From: UBA5069 sp964560495
Lineage (GTDB): Bacteria; Chloroflexota; Anaerolineae; Caldilineales; Caldilineaceae
Length of the DNA: 64,000 nucleotides
Assembly: GCA_964560495.1 (NCBI GenBank)
Contig: CAZLMM010000001.1
Coordinates: 158,578 to 222,577, forward strand
Direction: 5' to 3'
The translations under genes were made by a program, and so were the position numbers. The notes below the pieces were generated by a model, which ran no database searches, had not been told where the DNA came from, and saw only the letters and a program-made list of their open reading frames with translations. The stretch's first letter is position 1. Each line of letters begins with the position of its first letter. Positions 16,023 to 24,290 of the stretch are shown here, in pieces.

Positions 16023-18776
16023 ATGACCACCGGTCGCGAGCTTGAAGTGATCCTTACCCACGAGCATACAGATTTCGACGCGTTGGCGTCGCTCCTGGCC
16101 GCGGCGCTCTTGTTTCCCGGCGCAACACCCGTGCTGCCGCGCCAGATGAACCGCAATGTGCGCGAGTTCGTCACGCTCTTCCGCAGCCATCTACCCTTCG
16201 TCAGCGCCGACGAGCTGCCGCGCGGCGCGCGCATCCGCCGCTCCATCGTGGTGGACACACGCGCCATGAACGCGCCCCGCGCCCTGCTGGACAACGCCGA
16301 GGTGCTCATCATCGACCACCATGCCGCGCTGGGCGATGAGCGCAAATCCGGGCGCAGCCTGCCGGCCACCTGGCAGGTGTGGAGCGAAGCTGTGGGCGCG
16401 AACACCACCCTCCTGGTGGAGAAGCTGAGCGAGCAGCAGCTCCCCCTGACGCCTGTCCACGCCACATTGTTAGCCCTGGGCATCCACGAGGACACGGGCA
16501 GCCTGACCTATGGCGGCGCCACCCACCGGGACGCCCGCGCGCTCGCCTGGCTCCTAGAGCCGGAGCGTAGCGTCAACATGAACCTGGTCAACCATTTCCT
16601 CCAGCACCCGCTGAGCGAGCAACAACGCCAGCTCCTGGAAGACCTGATCGCCCATAGCGAGTTTGTGGAGATCGAGGGCCACAACATCGTCATCGCCCAG
16701 GCCCAGGCCGCGGGCTTCGGCGAAGAGATCAGCACCGTGGCCGCCCGGCTGCGCGACTATCACGAACCCGACGCTGTCTTTCTCCTCATCGAACTGGGCG
16801 ACATGGTGCAGTTCGTGGCCAGGAGCATGACCGATGAGGTTGACGTCGGCGCTGTGGCCCGCGCGTTGGGAGGCGGGGGGCATGCCCGCGCCGCCGCCGC
16901 GCCCATTCACGACGCCAACGTAGCCGAGCTTCACGACCGCGTCCTTGATCTGGTGCGCAGTCACGCCCGCTCTGCCGTGACCGTGCGCCAGATCATGAGC
17001 ATAGGTCGCCCGCAGATTCTCTCGCCTGAGATGAGCATCGACGAGGCCGGCGAACTCATGCGGCGCTACGGCCACGAGGGTTTTCCGGTGGTGCGCGAGG
17101 GGGACAACGGCGAAGAGCTTCTGGGCGTACTCACCCGCCGCGAAGCAGATCGAGCCATCAATCATGGTCTGGGCGGCGAACCCGTGCGCCGCTTCATGCG
17201 CGCCGGCCAGATTACAGTTCAACCCAACGACTCCATCCCCTTGTTGCGCCGGCGCATGATCGACAGCGGCTGGGGCCAGATCCCCGTCGTGGATGAACAA
17301 GGGCACATCGTGGGCATCGTCACCCGCACCGACCTGATCAAACTGTGGGATGACGCCGCGCTGCCTGAGCGCCGCGTCGACGAGATCGAGCAACGCCTGC
17401 GCGCCTTCCTTACGCCCGCGCAGTTGCACATCCTGCGGCTGGTGGGCGAGGAAGTGGATTCCATGCACTATACGGTCTATGTGGTGGGCGGCTTCGTGCG
17501 CGACCTGCTGCTCAACACACCCAGCGAGCGCACCCGCGCCCTGGATGTGGACATCGTCATCGAGGGCGACGCCATCGACTTTGCTCAACGCATGAAAAAG
17601 CTCTACGGCGGGCGCATCGTCCCCCATCGCCAGTTTGGCACAGCCAAGTGGCTGCTCAACGACGCCGATCACCCGCTTCGCCTGGATCGCCTGCTCGCTC
17701 GCCTAGCGCCCTCTGAGCCGCCGATGGACGAAGCAGACCACCCGGCAAAGTCCCTGCCAGCGCACCTGGATTTCGTGACCGCACGCACCGAGTTCTACAC
17801 TGCGCCCACCGTGCTGCCCACTGTCGAGAGCAGCAGCATCAAGCTCGACCTGCACCGCCGCGACTTTACCATCAACACACTGGCCCTCTGTCTCAACCCC
17901 GACCGCTGGGGACAGCTCCTGGATTTCTACGGCGGCGTCAACGACCTGCGCGAAGGAATCGTGCGCGTGCTCCACAGCCTCAGCTTTGTGGACGACCCCA
18001 CACGCATCCTGCGGGCTGTGCGCTATGAACAGCGCTTCGGTTTTCGCATCGACCCGCGCACCCTGGAGCTGATCGGCGACGCGCTGGAGATGCTGGATCG
18101 GGTGACGCCGGCGCGCATCCGCCACGAGTTCGAGCGCATCTTGCAGGAAGAACAACCCGAACACATTTTGGCGCGGCTGGGGAAGTTGGGCGTTTTGGCC
18201 GCCATCCATCCGGCGCTGCAGGCTGACGAGTGGGTGATTGCAACCTTTCCGCGCCTGCGGGCTGCCTTGCAAGCGTCCGATTGCGACCCGGCTCTGAAAG
18301 AAGAACCTATCGCCCGCCTCTACTGGGCTCTCTTTGTCTATCCCCTGCCAGACGCCGCGGATGCAGAGCTGCAAACGCGCCTGGGCTTGCGCAAGGAGAC
18401 GCAGCGCACCGTGCAGGACATTCACTGGCTGCGCGCTCACCTTGCATTACTGCGCGAACCCGAGCTGCGCCCCAGCCAGGCAGTCGCCGTCCTGGAGAAA
18501 GTGGAATCAGTCGGGCTTGCGCTCTTTTCTTTACTATGCGAAGATTCCGCCATAAGCGCCGTTCTGACGACCTATCAGGCAAAATGGCGTCACATCCACG
18601 CCGAACTGGACGGAAACGACCTGGCGCGCCTGGGCATCCCCCGCGGCCCCATCTACCGCGCCATCCTGGCAAATCTACGCGCCGCGCGGCTGGATGGCGT
18701 GGCCCACAACAGAGAAGATGAGGTAGAAATGGCGCTGAGCTTGATCGCCCAACACAAGAACGAGGGGTCGGCGTGA
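16023..18776 (+). CDS. DHH phosphoesterase - CBS pair - tRNA nucleotidyltransferase fusion
   Basis: This is a 917-residue three-module protein. Residues 1-320 are a DHH/DHHA1 phosphoesterase (HEHTDFDALAS, IIDHHAA, ALGGGGHARAAAA). Residues 325-440 carry two CBS domains (RQIMSIGRPQILSPE; VRRFMRAGQITV; GIVTRTDLIKLW). Residues 450-900 are a class II poly(A) polymerase/tRNA nucleotidyltransferase with VVGGFVRDLLL, the catalytic DVDIV pair, RRDFTINTLAL and a YEQRFGF helix. Such fusions are known in several phyla and act as CCA- or A-adding enzymes; the DHH part may degrade short oligonucleotides or cyclic nucleotides. CBS domains suggest adenylate sensing. The downstream SDR gene overlaps by 4 bases. 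Confidence 0.88.
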   Translation: MTTGRELEVILTHEHTDFDALASLLAAALLFPGATPVLPRQMNRNVREFVTLFRSHLPFVSADELPRGARIRRSIVVDTRAMNAPRALLDNAEVLIIDHHAALGDERKSGRSLPATWQVWSEAVGANTTLLVEKLSEQQLPLTPVHATLLALGIHEDTGSLTYGGATHRDARALAWLLEPERSVNMNLVNHFLQHPLSEQQRQLLEDLIAHSEFVEIEGHNIVIAQAQAAGFGEEISTVAARLRDYHEPDAVFLLIELGDMVQFVARSMTDEVDVGAVARALGGGGHARAAAAPIHDANVAELHDRVLDLVRSHARSAVTVRQIMSIGRPQILSPEMSIDEAGELMRRYGHEGFPVVREGDNGEELLGVLTRREADRAINHGLGGEPVRRFMRAGQITVQPNDSIPLLRRRMIDSGWGQIPVVDEQGHIVGIVTRTDLIKLWDDAALPERRVDEIEQRLRAFLTPAQLHILRLVGEEVDSMHYTVYVVGGFVRDLLLNTPSERTRALDVDIVIEGDAIDFAQRMKKLYGGRIVPHRQFGTAKWLLNDADHPLRLDRLLARLAPSEPPMDEADHPAKSLPAHLDFVTARTEFYTAPTVLPTVESSSIKLDLHRRDFTINTLALCLNPDRWGQLLDFYGGVNDLREGIVRVLHSLSFVDDPTRILRAVRYEQRFGFRIDPRTLELIGDALEMLDRVTPARIRHEFERILQEEQPEHILARLGKLGVLAAIHPALQADEWVIATFPRLRAALQASDCDPALKEEPIARLYWALFVYPLPDAADAELQTRLGLRKETQRTVQDIHWLRAHLALLREPELRPSQAVAVLEKVESVGLALFSLLCEDSAISAVLTTYQAKWRHIHAELDGNDLARLGIPRGPIYRAILANLRAARLDGVAHNREDEVEMALSLIAQHKNEGSA

Positions 18777-19771
18777 AGCAAGGAGACAGGGTGCTCATCA
18801 CCGGCGCAACCGGCTTTATCGGCGGCTGGCTGGCGCAGCGCCTGGCCCAGGAGCGCGGCGTTCACGTGCGGGGGCTGGCGCGCACACCGGCCAAAGGCGA
18901 CTGGCTGGCCAGTCAGGGCGTGGTGATCGTCCAGGGGGACGTCACCGATTCGGCGTCTGTAGTCGCCGCGATGGAGGGGTGCAGCGTGGTCTATCACGCC
19001 GCGGCTTGGGTGGATGAGAGCGGCTCGTCCCAGGAGGTGCAGGCCGTCAACGTGGAGGGCGCGCGCCATGTGGTGGAGGCGGCGGTTCGGGCCGGCGTGC
19101 GTCGCCTGGTGCACATCAGCTCGGTCTCGGTCTATGGCTCGCGCCAGCAGTTCAACATCGATGAGAGCACGCCCGTGCGCAAAACCGGCAACGTGTACGG
19201 CGACAGCAAGGTGGACGCAGAGGAAATCGCCTTTTCCGGCCATGGTCGCGGCGGCCTCTCGGTGGTCGCCGTGCGGCCCAGCCAGGTGGTGGGTCTCAAC
19301 TCGCCCCATTTCGTCCTGCGTCCCCTGCGCTTGATCCAGCAGGGCAAGATGACGCTCATCGACGGCGGCAAGGCCCTGTGCAAGCCGGTCTACATTGACA
19401 ATCTGGTGGACGCCCTGCTCTTGTGCGGCGAGGCAGAGAACATCGCCGGCGAGGCGATCAATGTGAGCGATGGCTATACCACGCCGTGGCGCGACTACTT
19501 CGGGGCGCTGGCGGAAATGGCCGGCGTGTCCCATCTGCGTTCCGTCCCCTATCCCGTCGCGCTGGGGGTGGCCTTTCTCTTCGAGCTGCAAGGCCGGCTC
19601 ACCGGCAGGAAAGCGATGCTGACCCGGCGCGCCGTTCGTTCCTTGCGCAGCTTCAACAGCTATAGCAACGCCAAAGCCCAGCGGCTTCTGGGCTGGCAAC
19701 CCCGCGTCGGCTTCGACGAGGCCATGCAACGCACCGAGGCGTGGTTGCGCGCCAATGGATTGTTGGCGTGA
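18773..19771 (+). CDS. NAD(P)-dependent epimerase/dehydratase, extended SDR family
   Basis: The 332-residue enzyme has the N-terminal TGATGFIGGWLAQRL nucleotide-binding motif, the VVYHAAAWVD strand, a Ser in HISSVSVYGS and the YGDSK catalytic Tyr-Lys pair. The sequence is closest to the 3-beta-hydroxysteroid dehydrogenase/NAD(P)-dependent sterol dehydrogenase branch of extended SDRs. The substrate is unknown. The GTG start overlaps the previous stop (GTGA), so it is translationally coupled to the nucleotidyltransferase gene. No further pathway genes help to place it. Confidence 0.85.
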   Translation: MKQGDRVLITGATGFIGGWLAQRLAQERGVHVRGLARTPAKGDWLASQGVVIVQGDVTDSASVVAAMEGCSVVYHAAAWVDESGSSQEVQAVNVEGARHVVEAAVRAGVRRLVHISSVSVYGSRQQFNIDESTPVRKTGNVYGDSKVDAEEIAFSGHGRGGLSVVAVRPSQVVGLNSPHFVLRPLRLIQQGKMTLIDGGKALCKPVYIDNLVDALLLCGEAENIAGEAINVSDGYTTPWRDYFGALAEMAGVSHLRSVPYPVALGVAFLFELQGRLTGRKAMLTRRAVRSLRSFNSYSNAKAQRLLGWQPRVGFDEAMQRTEAWLRANGLLA

Positions 19772-19847
19772 AGCCAAATTGAGCGTAAGAAACATATGTC
19801 GAAATCCATAACCCATTCCCATTGCAGCTGTAAAGGAGAATTTCATC

Positions 19848-19991
19848 ATGATCGATCCCCTCAGTCTCATCGTGACCGCGGTGGCCCTGGGCGCAGCGGC
19901 CGGCCTGAAGCCCACCGTGGAGCAGGCCGTCAAGGACGCCTATACTGGCGCTGGGCGGAACGAATACGGGACAAAAGGAGGATGGACATGA
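19848..19991 (+). CDS. small 47-residue leader protein of a toxin-antitoxin unit
   Basis: An ATG at 19848 follows AAAGGAG with 9-base spacing. The product begins MIDPLSLIVTAVALGAAAG and continues LKPTVEQAVKDAY, a short hydrophobic helix and then an amphipathic one. It resembles the N-terminal segment of small proteins found beside NTPase and protease conflict genes, but it ends abruptly after a Gly-rich tail, so it may be a truncated form. Its TGA overlaps the ATG of the next gene (ATGA), which ties its translation to the antitoxin. No function can be assigned. Confidence 0.45.
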   Translation: MIDPLSLIVTAVALGAAAGLKPTVEQAVKDAYTGAGRNEYGTKGGWT

Positions 19992-20323
19992 CAGCAACGG
20001 GGCGGAAGATGCACAGGGTGCAGGTTTCTTTGGATGAGGAGGAGCTTGCGACAATTGTCGACCTTGCGCGCGGTCAGGGCGCGGCGATCTCCGCGCTGCT
20101 ACGGAGAATGATCGGAGCGCAGTTGGCAGCTATGGGGCAGCCAGCGAATAGCGACGCCCCAGGAGACCCGGTCGAGCTGGAACAAATTCTCCAACGTCGG
20201 GCGCACATCCTTTCTAAGCGGAACGGCGCGCCCATTCTTCTTCCCACACAGATAGTCATCGACGAGGCGCGCAATGAGCGAGATCAGGAGCTCTGGCAGC
20301 CGCTTATCCATGTTGGTCATTGA
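19988..20323 (+). CDS. ribbon-helix-helix-like antitoxin
   Basis: The 111-residue product has an N-terminal RHH-like pattern (HRVQVSLDEEELATIVDLA, then a helix with SALLRRMI), the usual DNA-binding and dimerisation fold of VapB-type antitoxins. The C-terminal half is charged and probably binds the toxin. The ATG at 19988 lies 6 bases after AGGAGG and overlaps the leader gene's stop. The PIN gene overlaps its 3' end by up to 50 bases, the usual antitoxin-first order. The complex probably represses its own promoter. Confidence 0.65.
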   Translation: MTATGRKMHRVQVSLDEEELATIVDLARGQGAAISALLRRMIGAQLAAMGQPANSDAPGDPVELEQILQRRAHILSKRNGAPILLPTQIVIDEARNERDQELWQPLIHVGH

Positions 20324-20750
20324 TGCGAACATCGCTGTACGAGTCATTCTGCCGATTGCGAACAGTGGCCAAATAATCCGCCAGTTCAAATCGTGGCGCG
20401 CAGAGCACTCCCGCATCGTTGCGCCTGCCCTATGGACTTCTGAATGCACCAGCGCGATTTGCAGATACGTCCATGCAAAGACGATCACACCTGAGGATGG
20501 TGAATCCGCAGTGCGTGACCTGTTCCGATTGGGTGTTCGAGTCATTCCTGATTCGCCCGCTATCAGCATAGTAGCCTTTCGTTGGGCGCAGCGCTTGCAG
20601 CAGAGTCGCGCATATGATGGCTTCTATCTGGCGTTGGCTGAAACAGTGAACGCGCCGCCTTACACTGCCGACAGCCGGCTCTTCAATGCCGCCCAGGCGC
20701 GCAACCTGGATTGGGTGCGCTGGATTGGCGAAGAGGTTGACGCTGCTTAA
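20274..20750 (+). CDS. PIN-domain ribonuclease toxin, VapC-like
   Basis: The 158-residue protein has the PIN signature MLVIDANIAV (first acidic Asp, residue 17 from this start), a central Glu in WTSECTSAICRY, the AYDGFYLALAE segment and a final Asp in YTADSRLF. VapC toxins cleave tRNA or rRNA as Mg-dependent endonucleases and are held inactive by the partner antitoxin. An internal ATG at 20310 would begin exactly at MLVIDAN and reduce the overlap with the antitoxin to 14 bases; both starts are plausible. Its 3' end overlaps the nucleotidase gene. Confidence 0.8.
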   Translation: MSEIRSSGSRLSMLVIDANIAVRVILPIANSGQIIRQFKSWRAEHSRIVAPALWTSECTSAICRYVHAKTITPEDGESAVRDLFRLGVRVIPDSPAISIVAFRWAQRLQQSRAYDGFYLALAETVNAPPYTADSRLFNAAQARNLDWVRWIGEEVDAA

Positions 20751-22188
20751 GATTCTTCACATCAACGACCTCCACGGTCATGTGGCCCACTTGACGCCCC
20801 AGGGCGAGGAGCCTGTTCTCAGCCGCATGGCCGGTCATCTGGCCGCGCTCCGCGCAACCGGGCAGCGAGAAGGCTTCGGCGTGCTCGCGCTCTCGGCCGG
20901 CGATGATTGCGTGGGCAGCCCGTTCGACCTGCTCCTGGGCCAGGATGACCCTTTTGCGTTCCATGCCCATGCAGCCTATCGTCTCTATTCCGCCGTCGGT
21001 CTGGACGCCTGCGCCATTGGCAACCACGACCTGGACTGGGGCGAGGCGCATTTGGCCCGCGCTCTGACCGCGGACGCCCGCTTCCCCGCACTCTCGGCCA
21101 ACCTGACCGGCTGTCGGGAACTGGCAGGGCGTTTCTTGCCCGCAGCTATCTTCGTCGTCCAGGGCGTGCGCGTGGCCGTCATCGGCCTGACCACGCCGGC
21201 GCAAGTCGCCAGGCTGCCCGGCTCGACGCTGACCGTGGCCGATCCCCTTGCAGCGCTGCACAATCTGTTGCCTCTCCTCACGCCCATCAGCGACGTGCGC
21301 ATCGTCCTCAGCCATCTGGGCCACAGCCTGGCGTCCCACCCGGCTGCCGTGGTTGGCGCCGGCGATGTGGAGTTGGCGCGCTCTCTGCCGCCGGGCGCAG
21401 TGCACCTCATCGTGGGGGGCCACACGCATCATGCCCTCAACAGACATGGCCTGGACGCCACAAACGTGGTCAACGGCGTTCCCATCGTCCAGGCCGGCTC
21501 CTTTGGCGAGTTCATGGGCGAGGTCGAGCTGACCGTGGCGTCCGGGCGCGTGGAGGCGACCCATGCACGGCTGATCCCCACCGATGACCTGCCTGTGGAC
21601 GAAGAATTCGATGCGAACTGGGTGCAATCCCTGGCGCGGGAGGCGCGGCGGCGCATGGAGACAACCCTGGGTCATGTGGCAGACAGCCTGGATCAACCCG
21701 CTTTGGCCCGCTTTGCGGCCGATGGGCTGGCCGAACGCTGCCGGCTGGCCGGCTTTGCAGTCGACTGCGCGGCGGTGGACGGCTCGTGTGCGGGCATAGG
21801 GCTAGCGCCCGGCCCCCTGACCCTGGGCGACTGGCGCAGCGTGATGCCCTATGCCGACACAATCCAGCTTTTGCGGCTGAGCGGGCGCGCGTTGCTTGAG
21901 TTGTTACGCGCAAGCAGCGACGCCCCTCTTCACTTCAGCCGTGAGGTCGTGCGCAGGGCCGCCCCTACGGGCCGCAGCCAGCCCGCGCCCTTGGATGCCA
22001 GAGTGCATGGCCTGCCCCTGGCCCAGCAGATGGAGCGCGTCTTCACCCTCGCCTGCACCAGCTTCATGGCGCGGGTGACGCAACCGGCGCTGGCGGCGGC
22101 TGGCGTCCAGGAGACCGGCCTGTTCGTGCGGCGCGAGCTGGCGGCCTATGTACGCACGAAGGGCGGCGTTGCTGCCGGCGAGCCATAG
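20737..22188 (+). CDS. 5'-nucleotidase/2',3'-cyclic phosphodiesterase-like metallophosphoesterase
   Basis: Using the TTG at 20737 the protein has 483 residues, starting directly at the first metal-binding motif (KILHINDLHGH). Other calcineurin-like motifs follow: SAGDDCVGS, GNHDLDWG, LSHLGHS and GGHTHH. The C-terminal 5'-nucleotidase domain (about 310-480) is present but short. No signal peptide is visible, unlike periplasmic UshA, so a cytosolic role is likely. The TTG overlaps the PIN gene by 14 bases; a longer form starting at 20686 would add residues without similarity. Substrate not known. Confidence 0.75.
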   Translation: MTLLKILHINDLHGHVAHLTPQGEEPVLSRMAGHLAALRATGQREGFGVLALSAGDDCVGSPFDLLLGQDDPFAFHAHAAYRLYSAVGLDACAIGNHDLDWGEAHLARALTADARFPALSANLTGCRELAGRFLPAAIFVVQGVRVAVIGLTTPAQVARLPGSTLTVADPLAALHNLLPLLTPISDVRIVLSHLGHSLASHPAAVVGAGDVELARSLPPGAVHLIVGGHTHHALNRHGLDATNVVNGVPIVQAGSFGEFMGEVELTVASGRVEATHARLIPTDDLPVDEEFDANWVQSLAREARRRMETTLGHVADSLDQPALARFAADGLAERCRLAGFAVDCAAVDGSCAGIGLAPGPLTLGDWRSVMPYADTIQLLRLSGRALLELLRASSDAPLHFSREVVRRAAPTGRSQPAPLDARVHGLPLAQQMERVFTLACTSFMARVTQPALAAAGVQETGLFVRRELAAYVRTKGGVAAGEP

Positions 22189-22261
22189 CGCAACAACCTT
22201 GCGGAGACGTCAGCCTGCGCCGGAAATCACCCCCTCTGGTTCAGAATGGGTTGTTGCGCTA
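22186..22261. promoter_or_regulatory. 13-bp inverted repeat ending on a -10 element, upstream of hicBA
   Basis: TAGCGCAACAACC (22186-22198) is exactly complementary to GGTTGTTGCGCTA (22249-22261), with 50 bases between. The right arm runs into TATAAT (22260-22265), about 60 bases ahead of the hicB start. The left arm overlaps the nucleotidase stop codon. It could be a terminator stem for the upstream gene or a two-site operator for HicB. Confidence 0.45.
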
Positions 22262-22321
22262 TAATTTGCGATAGAATAATAGGGCGGCGCTGTTGACTCC
22301 GCTGGGAGATCAGGAGGACAT

Positions 22322-22564
22322 ATGTTGACAGAGTATATCAATGCGGCGTTGAAGTTGGCTCAGTACGAGGTCCTTGAGGATCACACCATCTACGCAGAAA
22401 TTCCAGGATTGGACGGCGTCTATGCAAACGCCAATACCGTAGACGAATGTCGTAATGAATTGGGCTTGGTCCTGGAGGACTGGATTGTTCTGGGACTGCG
22501 CATGGGGCATCGACTTCCCGCGATCGGTGGAGTGACTCTCGACTTTCATCGGGAACCTGTGTGA
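22322..22564 (+). CDS. hicB: HicB-like antitoxin
   Basis: This 80-residue protein has the partial RNase H-like HicB fold: an N-terminal beta strand pair (YEVLEDHTIYAEIPGLDGVY), then ANANTVDECRNEL and a short helix (LEDWIVLGLRMG). HicB binds and blocks HicA and usually represses the operon. No separate C-terminal DNA-binding domain is seen, so this is the short form. An AGGAGG-like site (GATCAGGAGGAC) precedes the ATG. The stop overlaps hicA (GTGA). Here antitoxin precedes toxin, the reverse of the E. coli order but common elsewhere. Confidence 0.8.
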   Translation: MLTEYINAALKLAQYEVLEDHTIYAEIPGLDGVYANANTVDECRNELGLVLEDWIVLGLRMGHRLPAIGGVTLDFHREPV

Positions 22565-22788
22565 TGCCCCCATTGACTCCCGTCTCACGCCGCAAACTCA
22601 TTCAGAATTTACATCATCTTGGCTTCGAAGGTCCTTACTCAGGCGGAAGCCATCAGTTTTTGATCAAGGGCGAGTTGCGCCTCATGATTCCGAATCCACA
22701 TACAGGCAACATCACCGCCGCGCTTCTGGCAAGGATCTTGCGTCAGGCCAAGATCAGCCGCCAGGAGTGGGATGAACTCATGTCTTGA
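22561..22788 (+). CDS. hicA: HicA-like mRNA interferase toxin
   Basis: The 75-residue product has the double-stranded RNA-binding-like HicA fold: SRRKLIQNLHHLGFEG, then SGGSHQFLI with the catalytic His in the GSH motif, and a C-terminal helix (LARILRQAKISRQEWDEL). HicA cleaves mRNA and tmRNA and is neutralised by HicB. It starts at GTG overlapping the hicB stop by four bases. Length and motifs suggest it is intact. Confidence 0.83.
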   Translation: MMPPLTPVSRRKLIQNLHHLGFEGPYSGGSHQFLIKGELRLMIPNPHTGNITAALLARILRQAKISRQEWDELMS

Positions 22789-22801
22789 GGGCGATTCTGA
22801 C

Positions 22802-23353
22802 ATGGCAAAATTCTACGACTCTATCACACCCGAACTACGCACTTTCATCGCAGCGCAGCACATCTTTTTCACCGCGTCGGCCGCGGCAAGTGGGCGCGTC
22901 AACCTTTCGCCCAAGGGCATGGACACGCTGCGCGTGCTGGACGAGCGCACGGTAGCCTATCTGGATGCCACGGGCAGCGGCAACGAGACCGCGGCTCATC
23001 TCAAGGCCGACGGTCGGCTGACCATCATGTTGTGCAGCTTCGATGCAGCGCCGGCCATCCTGCGCCTCTATGGTCGGGGGAGGCTGGTCTTCCCGCGCGA
23101 TCCGGCGTGGGTGGAGCTGCGCCCGCTGTGGGGCGATCTGCCCGGCGAGCGCCAGATCGTCGTGCTGGACGTGGAATCGCTGCAAACTTCGTGCGGCTTT
23201 GGCGTGGCGCGCTATGAATTCAAAGGCGAGCGCCTGGCCCTGCGCGACTGGGCCGAGGCAAAGGGCGAAGAAGCATTGACCGCATATCGGCGCAAACACA
23301 ACCGGCTGAGCATCGACGGCTTTGCCAGCGAGACAACGGACACAGAATCGTAG
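22802..23353 (+). CDS. pyridoxamine 5'-phosphate oxidase-fold protein
   Basis: The 183-residue protein has the split-barrel FMN-binding pattern: IFFTASAAASGRVNLSPKG near the N-terminus, VAYLDATGSGNETAAHL, a LTIMLCSF strand and a C-terminal KHNRLSIDGF tail. It belongs to the PPOX superfamily, many members of which bind FMN, F420 or haem; the reaction is unknown. The ATG at 22802 gives the family-typical MAKFYDSI start; an upstream ATG lies inside hicA. A CGTAGGT repeat begins at its stop codon. Confidence 0.75.
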   Translation: MAKFYDSITPELRTFIAAQHIFFTASAAASGRVNLSPKGMDTLRVLDERTVAYLDATGSGNETAAHLKADGRLTIMLCSFDAAPAILRLYGRGRLVFPRDPAWVELRPLWGDLPGERQIVVLDVESLQTSCGFGVARYEFKGERLALRDWAEAKGEEALTAYRRKHNRLSIDGFASETTDTES

Positions 23354-23412
23354 GTGCGGCTTGCAGCCGCACGAGAAAAGTGGGGGATATGCGATTGAGA
23401 ATCGCACCTACA
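23349..23412. repeat. CGTAGGT-type dispersed repeat pair
   Basis: CGTAGGTGCGGCTTGCAGCC (from 23349) contains a short hairpin GTGCGGCT-TGC-AGCCGCAC. An inverted partner containing GCGATTGAGAATCGC and ending ACCTAC lies at 23390-23412. The same family occurs at 35864-35950. The first unit provides the stop codon of the PPOX gene. Confidence 0.6.
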
Positions 23413-23432
23413 GAGATGGAGGATAGACGCTG

Positions 23433-23999
23433 ATGACATCGACGCCGTTGATTGTGGGGTTGGGCGGCAGCCTGCGCGCCCGCAGCTATTCGCGGCTGGC
23501 GCTGCAAACCGCGCTGGCAATGACAGCCGAACAGGGTGCAGAGGTTGAACTGCTCGACGTGAAGGAGCTCGACCTGCCCATGTTCTATCCCGACATGCCG
23601 GTGGGCGCCTATTCTGTCTTCCAGCAGCCGGCCATTGTCCGCCTGGTGGAGACCTGCCGCCGCGCCGACGCCATGATCTGGGCGTCGCCCACCTATCACG
23701 GCACTGTGAGCGGCGTCGTCAAGAACGCGCTGGATTTCTTGGAGCTGCTGTCCGATGACGACCCGCCTTATCTCACAGGCCGGGCCGTCGGCCTGATCGC
23801 TGTTTCCGACCAGAGCACCTTTCCCGCGATGATCGAAGCTGTCTACGAGTTGCGCGCCTGGCTGACGCCGACGCGCGTCACGGTGAATCGACGCGACTTC
23901 GACGCGGAGCACACCCTGGTCAACGAGCGTGTGGAACATCGCCTGCGGCGCATGGTGGGTGAGCTGCTTGCGTTCGCCCACCGCCATGATAAATCGTGA
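23433..23999 (+). CDS. NADPH-dependent FMN reductase-like flavodoxin-fold protein
   Basis: The 188-residue product has the flavodoxin-like phosphate-binding loop GGSLRARSYSRLAL (residues 10-23) and the SPTYHGTVSGVVKNALDFL segment that binds flavin and forms the dimer interface. It reduces FMN or quinone-like substrates with NAD(P)H in characterised relatives. It stands downstream of the PPOX gene, and both may use flavin, but they are separated by a repeat. A purine-rich AGATGGAGGATAGA stretch before the ATG gives a usable ribosome binding site. Confidence 0.82.
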   Translation: MTSTPLIVGLGGSLRARSYSRLALQTALAMTAEQGAEVELLDVKELDLPMFYPDMPVGAYSVFQQPAIVRLVETCRRADAMIWASPTYHGTVSGVVKNALDFLELLSDDDPPYLTGRAVGLIAVSDQSTFPAMIEAVYELRAWLTPTRVTVNRRDFDAEHTLVNERVEHRLRRMVGELLAFAHRHDKS

Positions 24000-24290
24000 C
24001 ATTGGCAAGAGCTCTGCGTCATGATCACCATCACGGTCGGGCAGGGTTGGCGTCGCTCACTGCGCACTGGCTCGGTTGCGATATACGAAGTCGCTCAATC
24101 TGACGCGCTGGGCATCAAGCCCACCCAGGTAAAATGTGAATGTTGCGCCAAGATGAGAAATGGAATATGATTGCACCAGCATATGCTGATCAGGCGGCAA
24201 AACAGGCGCATGTGATCTGTGACCGAGCAGTTGTCATGTGCAGCAACAATCACAACAGCACGCGTTCGATCCGATAGAGGCTCATTCAGG

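Noticed and set aside
14625..16190. 521-codon open frame on the minus strand
   Set aside because: It spans the YbjN gene, a repeat-rich gap and the start of the DHH fusion; no motif or RBS supports it.
16554..17672. 372-codon minus-strand frame inside the DHH-CBS-NTase gene
   Set aside because: Pure shadow of a strongly conserved gene.
18653..19933. 426-codon minus-strand frame opposite the SDR gene
   Set aside because: The plus strand has a full Rossmann and YxxxK pattern and coupled start; the antisense frame has none.
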